Origin: Anisus vortex
Lineage: Eukaryota > Mollusca > Gastropoda > Planorbidae
Reading direction: 5' to 3'
Assembly (NCBI GenBank): GCA_949126835.1
Contig: OX421497.1
Coordinates: forward strand, 15,982,435 to 16,046,434
Length of the DNA: 64,000 nt
Shown: positions 60,747-64,000 of the stretch, piece after piece
Layout of the letters: every line of letters begins with the position of its first letter
How positions within the stretch are numbered: the first letter of the stretch is position 1
Notes under the pieces: generated by a model
Seen by the model: the letters and a program-made list of their open reading frames with translations, nothing else
Databases searched by the model: none
What the model was told of the DNA's origin: nothing
Made by a program: the position numbers and the translations under genes

Positions 60747-61142
60747 AATATTGCAGGTATTTGAAATAAAAAGTCGAAGTGACCGAGTCTAGAAATAGTC
60801 CATAAAGCTACCTAGCATTTGTTTGCCATGTATTTAGTAAGCATTGATATAATATATTGTTTATTTATTTATTAAAAATTTTTATTTTTATTGTTGGTCA
60901 TCTTTCATGTATAGTTCGAATCAGGTTAATGACTAGACATACAGTATAACGAATTGCTTACGTCCTATGAACATCATCCGTTATAAAATATAATTAAAAC
61001 TCAACATTGTTGAGCATGGCATATAACAGAGTAATAGATTTGTTGCTTAAATCGCTCTTTCAATAGAGATATTTTATTTTTTTTAAGTGTGCCGACTGTA
61101 AGACGAATTGAATTATGATGAATGTTGACAGAAACAATGAGA
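60747..61142. other. AT-rich spacer
   Basis: Nothing recognised. Confidence 0.5.
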
Positions 61143-61400
61143 TGGGACAAGGTGGTCTAGCGGCAGCCATGACCAAGGTCTTGGGTTCGAATTCAGTTAC
61201 AAACTCCTAATATTTTTTTTTACTCTTGTCTGAAGGAAGTCCCTGAGTCTAGATAGCCCTAGCGGACACCTGGCATTGCTTGAGGAAAAGTAACGACTAC
61301 TAGCAATCGTGCAGGCCACACAAACTTCTTGTATGCGGTAGCTACATAAACTGGCGAACGCTGCTAAACTAGCTATATGATTCTACATTGTCTGAAGAAG
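61143..61400 (+). mobile_element. tRNA-derived SINE (family A)
   Basis: The best A box in the family (TGGTCTAGCGG at 61153) and B box GGTTCGAATTC at 61184, then CCTGAGTCTAGATAGCCCTA, GCATTGCTTGAGGAAAAGTA, TATGCGGTAGCTAC and GCGAACGCTGCT. It lies upstream of the receptor exons on the opposite strand. Confidence 0.75.
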
Positions 61401-64000
61401 TCAACTGACTATAAATGAAAGTCACAAGAATACTTCTAGCATTCTAAATCTATCTATATTCGTCATTCACTACTCAATAATTTTGGATTTCAAAGAATTT
61501 ATTTTTGGAAAATATGTGAAAGAATTCTCGGCTTTGTTTTTAGTTTTCTAATACTCCACAAGACACACCCACAAACACAGTTGCACACACGCACACATTA
61601 ATGTCAGAGATTACCAATACCAGCTTAACAGCTAATATGTAATAATTGCAATACCATCCCCGATGTACATCAGTACCTCTAATTCTTGTATAAACCCTCT
61701 TCAGTTCTCAGCCTACTTAAAGACTTCTGTCCTAATGTGTCTGGTACTTTTGGTATTTAGTTTGAAATGTCCACTTGTCAGTCCGTCCACTTTGAAGCTG
61801 GTCATGGAAAAGGGAGAATTCACACGCAAATATGTCTGTCTATTGCCAACCAACCAGCAGATTAGGACCAGACACACAGATCAGTGTTAGATATCAATTT
61901 ATCGTCCCCCACCCCCACCCTCCATTGCCCCGAACACTCTGTCGGGAGATAAATATTAGAGCATCATTAATTCATTAAAGTCACGAAAGAACAATCTAAA
62001 CTTTGAGATCTTTATCAAACTAAACCTTATTGACGTTAGTTTAGATAAGAAAGTGTTAGTAATTTGTTCTCTTTTGTTTCATTGAAATGTATGATGTGGT
62101 TCAACAGAGAAACGCTTAAAGTAGTTTGGAACTGGATCCTATTTATGTTAGTGTTAGGTAAACGGACTATAAATATTTTATACAAAGTGTATTTATGTAG
62201 TTTGCATAATATTATGAGTTTAACCTTAATATCTCTTGATGCTTCCATACATTAAGATTTAACTTGCAATGGTCTCCACATGGAAGTACGTGTAGCCTTC
62301 ATATCCAGTTATTAACTTGTAAACAAACTACACTTATTAGTATTATATATGAAATATTATTCGCTAGTTCTAAGATGAAGATATGTAATACGCAATGCTT
62401 AAATGTATCAAAGCATGTCATATATAGAATATCTAACTGTACAGTTACTGTCTGACCAATCAGAAATTGTATACATGCATGTTATAATAAAAATAAACAA
62501 AAAGAGAGCTCATATCGAACACAAATCAACTGAATAATATTCACATTGTACCAAGGGTCAGTGCGCAACTTGGAACGGCTTGGGGCATATCGTTTTTTAA
62601 ACAGAAAGAATGACCCTATCCAGAAAATACATATTATATTGTTTGTAAACATATGCGGGTTTCTGCTTCAATGTTTCTTTGTGCGGATGTGTATGTTTAT
62701 TTTCTGTTTAAAAAAAAATTCAATGACAAATGTAAAGCAAAGAAAAAATGAATAGAAAAGCAGAAGAAAAAACATCAAGTTCAATTTACTGGGTGAAAAC
62801 TAAACACAGAGAGGACACAGCTGTCTTGATGCATCTATGAGATTGAAATTTCTATTTTAAATTGATTCTGATCCCAGCTAGGGTCAGTGTGTTAAAGTTC
62901 GGTATTTTGAAATTGATGCGAATGGAATGTCTGGTCCGAGAAAGCGTGTTGGTACACAGTGGGAGTGAGCATAAGGGCCAAATGTAATATCACGTGACGG
63001 AACTTTGTATTAAAAACCATTTCCTTCACTTGAGTTATATAATCAGATCTTCAGACATTTTCATTATTTCATATTTTTGTATCTAGTAAGACGAATATTT
63101 AGACGAACAAAGTATGAACACGTTTGGACAATGTTGTAACGATGTGATAGGGGATTGCGTGGCCAACGTTGTTAGCTTGTTGGTCTATGGAGTATGATAG
63201 CCGAACTGACTCTTTACCTACTGTATTATTTGTCCGATATTTATATTTGTGGAACAAATGCTAATTAAAATTTCCCTTGACACACACAAACAGGTATAGG
63301 TAAATAATCCACACTGTAAGCTGGTTTACGAACGAGCCCAAAGGCATACGTTTATTGATCTGACAAGATTATTTCAACGGCGTCACTATATGGACGCTAC
63401 TACAATGTCTGATAATACAAAATTCCTATGACAGTGTTCTATTGAAGCTAAATGGCAAGAATAAACTGCAATAAATACACCACAGCTACAGGTATGGAAA
63501 ATAACACATCAATACAAGTCCAGGAATATTTAATAGGCGAACATAGATTCCGATCCTAAGAAGGACTCAAAACTGCCTAGTCTAACGTCATGTCTGGGCA
63601 TATATATACAAAAGGATGCTCTAATCATGTCAATCACATGAGACAATCAGAAATAGTGGGCGGCCTCTTAAAGCCACTTGTCCTTACACCGAGCCTTTGT
63701 CCAAACAATCCAACAAATGCAGTTGATTGCGGCTCCGAGGCTCCGTAAAGTTATATGGGGTGAGAAGGGGTGGGGGTGGTCACTATGACGCAGATAGCAC
63801 CGGGAAGTGGCTACACCAGGATGGTCGGGCTGAAAGACCAGAGGCGGTCCAACGGGGAAGAAATCTGGTTTGGCCAAGAAAGGTAATAATTGCCCCTTTC
63901 AATGCCGACAATTTCCATAATCTCTTACCAAATTCAAGCTCTTTGTTTAATGTTAAATCATCGGTGGCCTATCCATGTTTATACAACAAATGACAAAGGC
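61401..64000. other. no supported gene
   Basis: CA-rich simple sequence at 61560-61600. A scrap of family A SINE, minus orientation, at about 63135-63225. A moderately GC-rich segment at 63660-63900 has open frames on both strands (HPGVATSRCYLRHSDHP on the minus) but no family I recognise and no cysteine pattern of the receptor linker. Confidence 0.4.

Noticed and set aside
63668..63993. Opposed ORFs near the right edge
   Set aside because: No recognisable family or splice context, and the segment is truncated by the window; kept only as unassigned sequence.
53600..64000. Search for the receptor's cysteine-rich and ligand-binding exons
   Set aside because: No CCWxC-like or Venus-flytrap-like coding segment with splice sites was recognised; they probably lie beyond 64 kb.

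Overview
This looks like AT-rich nuclear DNA from an animal, most likely a mollusc and perhaps a heterobranch snail. The grounds are split genes with GT-AG introns, a metabotropic glutamate receptor, abundant GATA and TA microsatellites, and tRNA-derived SINE, LINE and hAT fragments. The phylum is an inference. Two protein-coding loci can be supported, both on the minus strand. About 30% of the window (roughly 19 kb) is tandem repeat in more than a dozen unrelated arrays.

Layout. 1-5.2 kb: 89-bp satellite that enters from the left edge. 6.1-9.2 kb: one long open exon (up to 1,025 codons from the first ATG) for an acidic, Ser-rich disordered protein of unknown function; its TAA overlaps a strong splice donor, so it may continue off the window. 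9.3-22 kb: intergenic DNA with SINEs, LINE 3' ends, a hAT MITE and a 1.6-kb array of 34-bp units. 22.8-29.0 kb: a 6.2-kb array of about 150 41-bp units ending exactly at a SINE. 29.7-31.5 kb: a 13-bp array. 32.7-37.2 kb: dispersed repeats, a TIR element and 14-bp and 37-bp arrays.

37.2-53.5 kb: the 3' part of a group I-like metabotropic glutamate receptor. I reconstructed seven consecutive coding exons (53291-53543, 52311-52443, 51599-51799, 50281-50463, 47254-47372, 40206-40289, 38195-39746). They join in frame to 840 codons plus stop: all seven transmembrane helices and a cytoplasmic tail of about 575 residues. The Venus-flytrap and cysteine-rich exons must lie upstream, beyond 53.5 kb, and I did not find them before 64 kb. 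The stop codon and last ~15 codons lie inside the outermost unit of an 18-copy, ~55-bp minisatellite that then fills about 930 bp of the 3' UTR.

53.5-64 kb: no exon recognised. It contains a 3.4-kb element with ~175-bp terminal inverted repeats that are themselves built of short iterated motifs (55.26-58.69 kb), a 43-bp array (59.9-60.7 kb) and another SINE. The most notable observations are the minisatellite rooted in the receptor's C-terminal codons, the foldback-like element, and a SINE family that shares its 3' tail with a LINE present in the same window.
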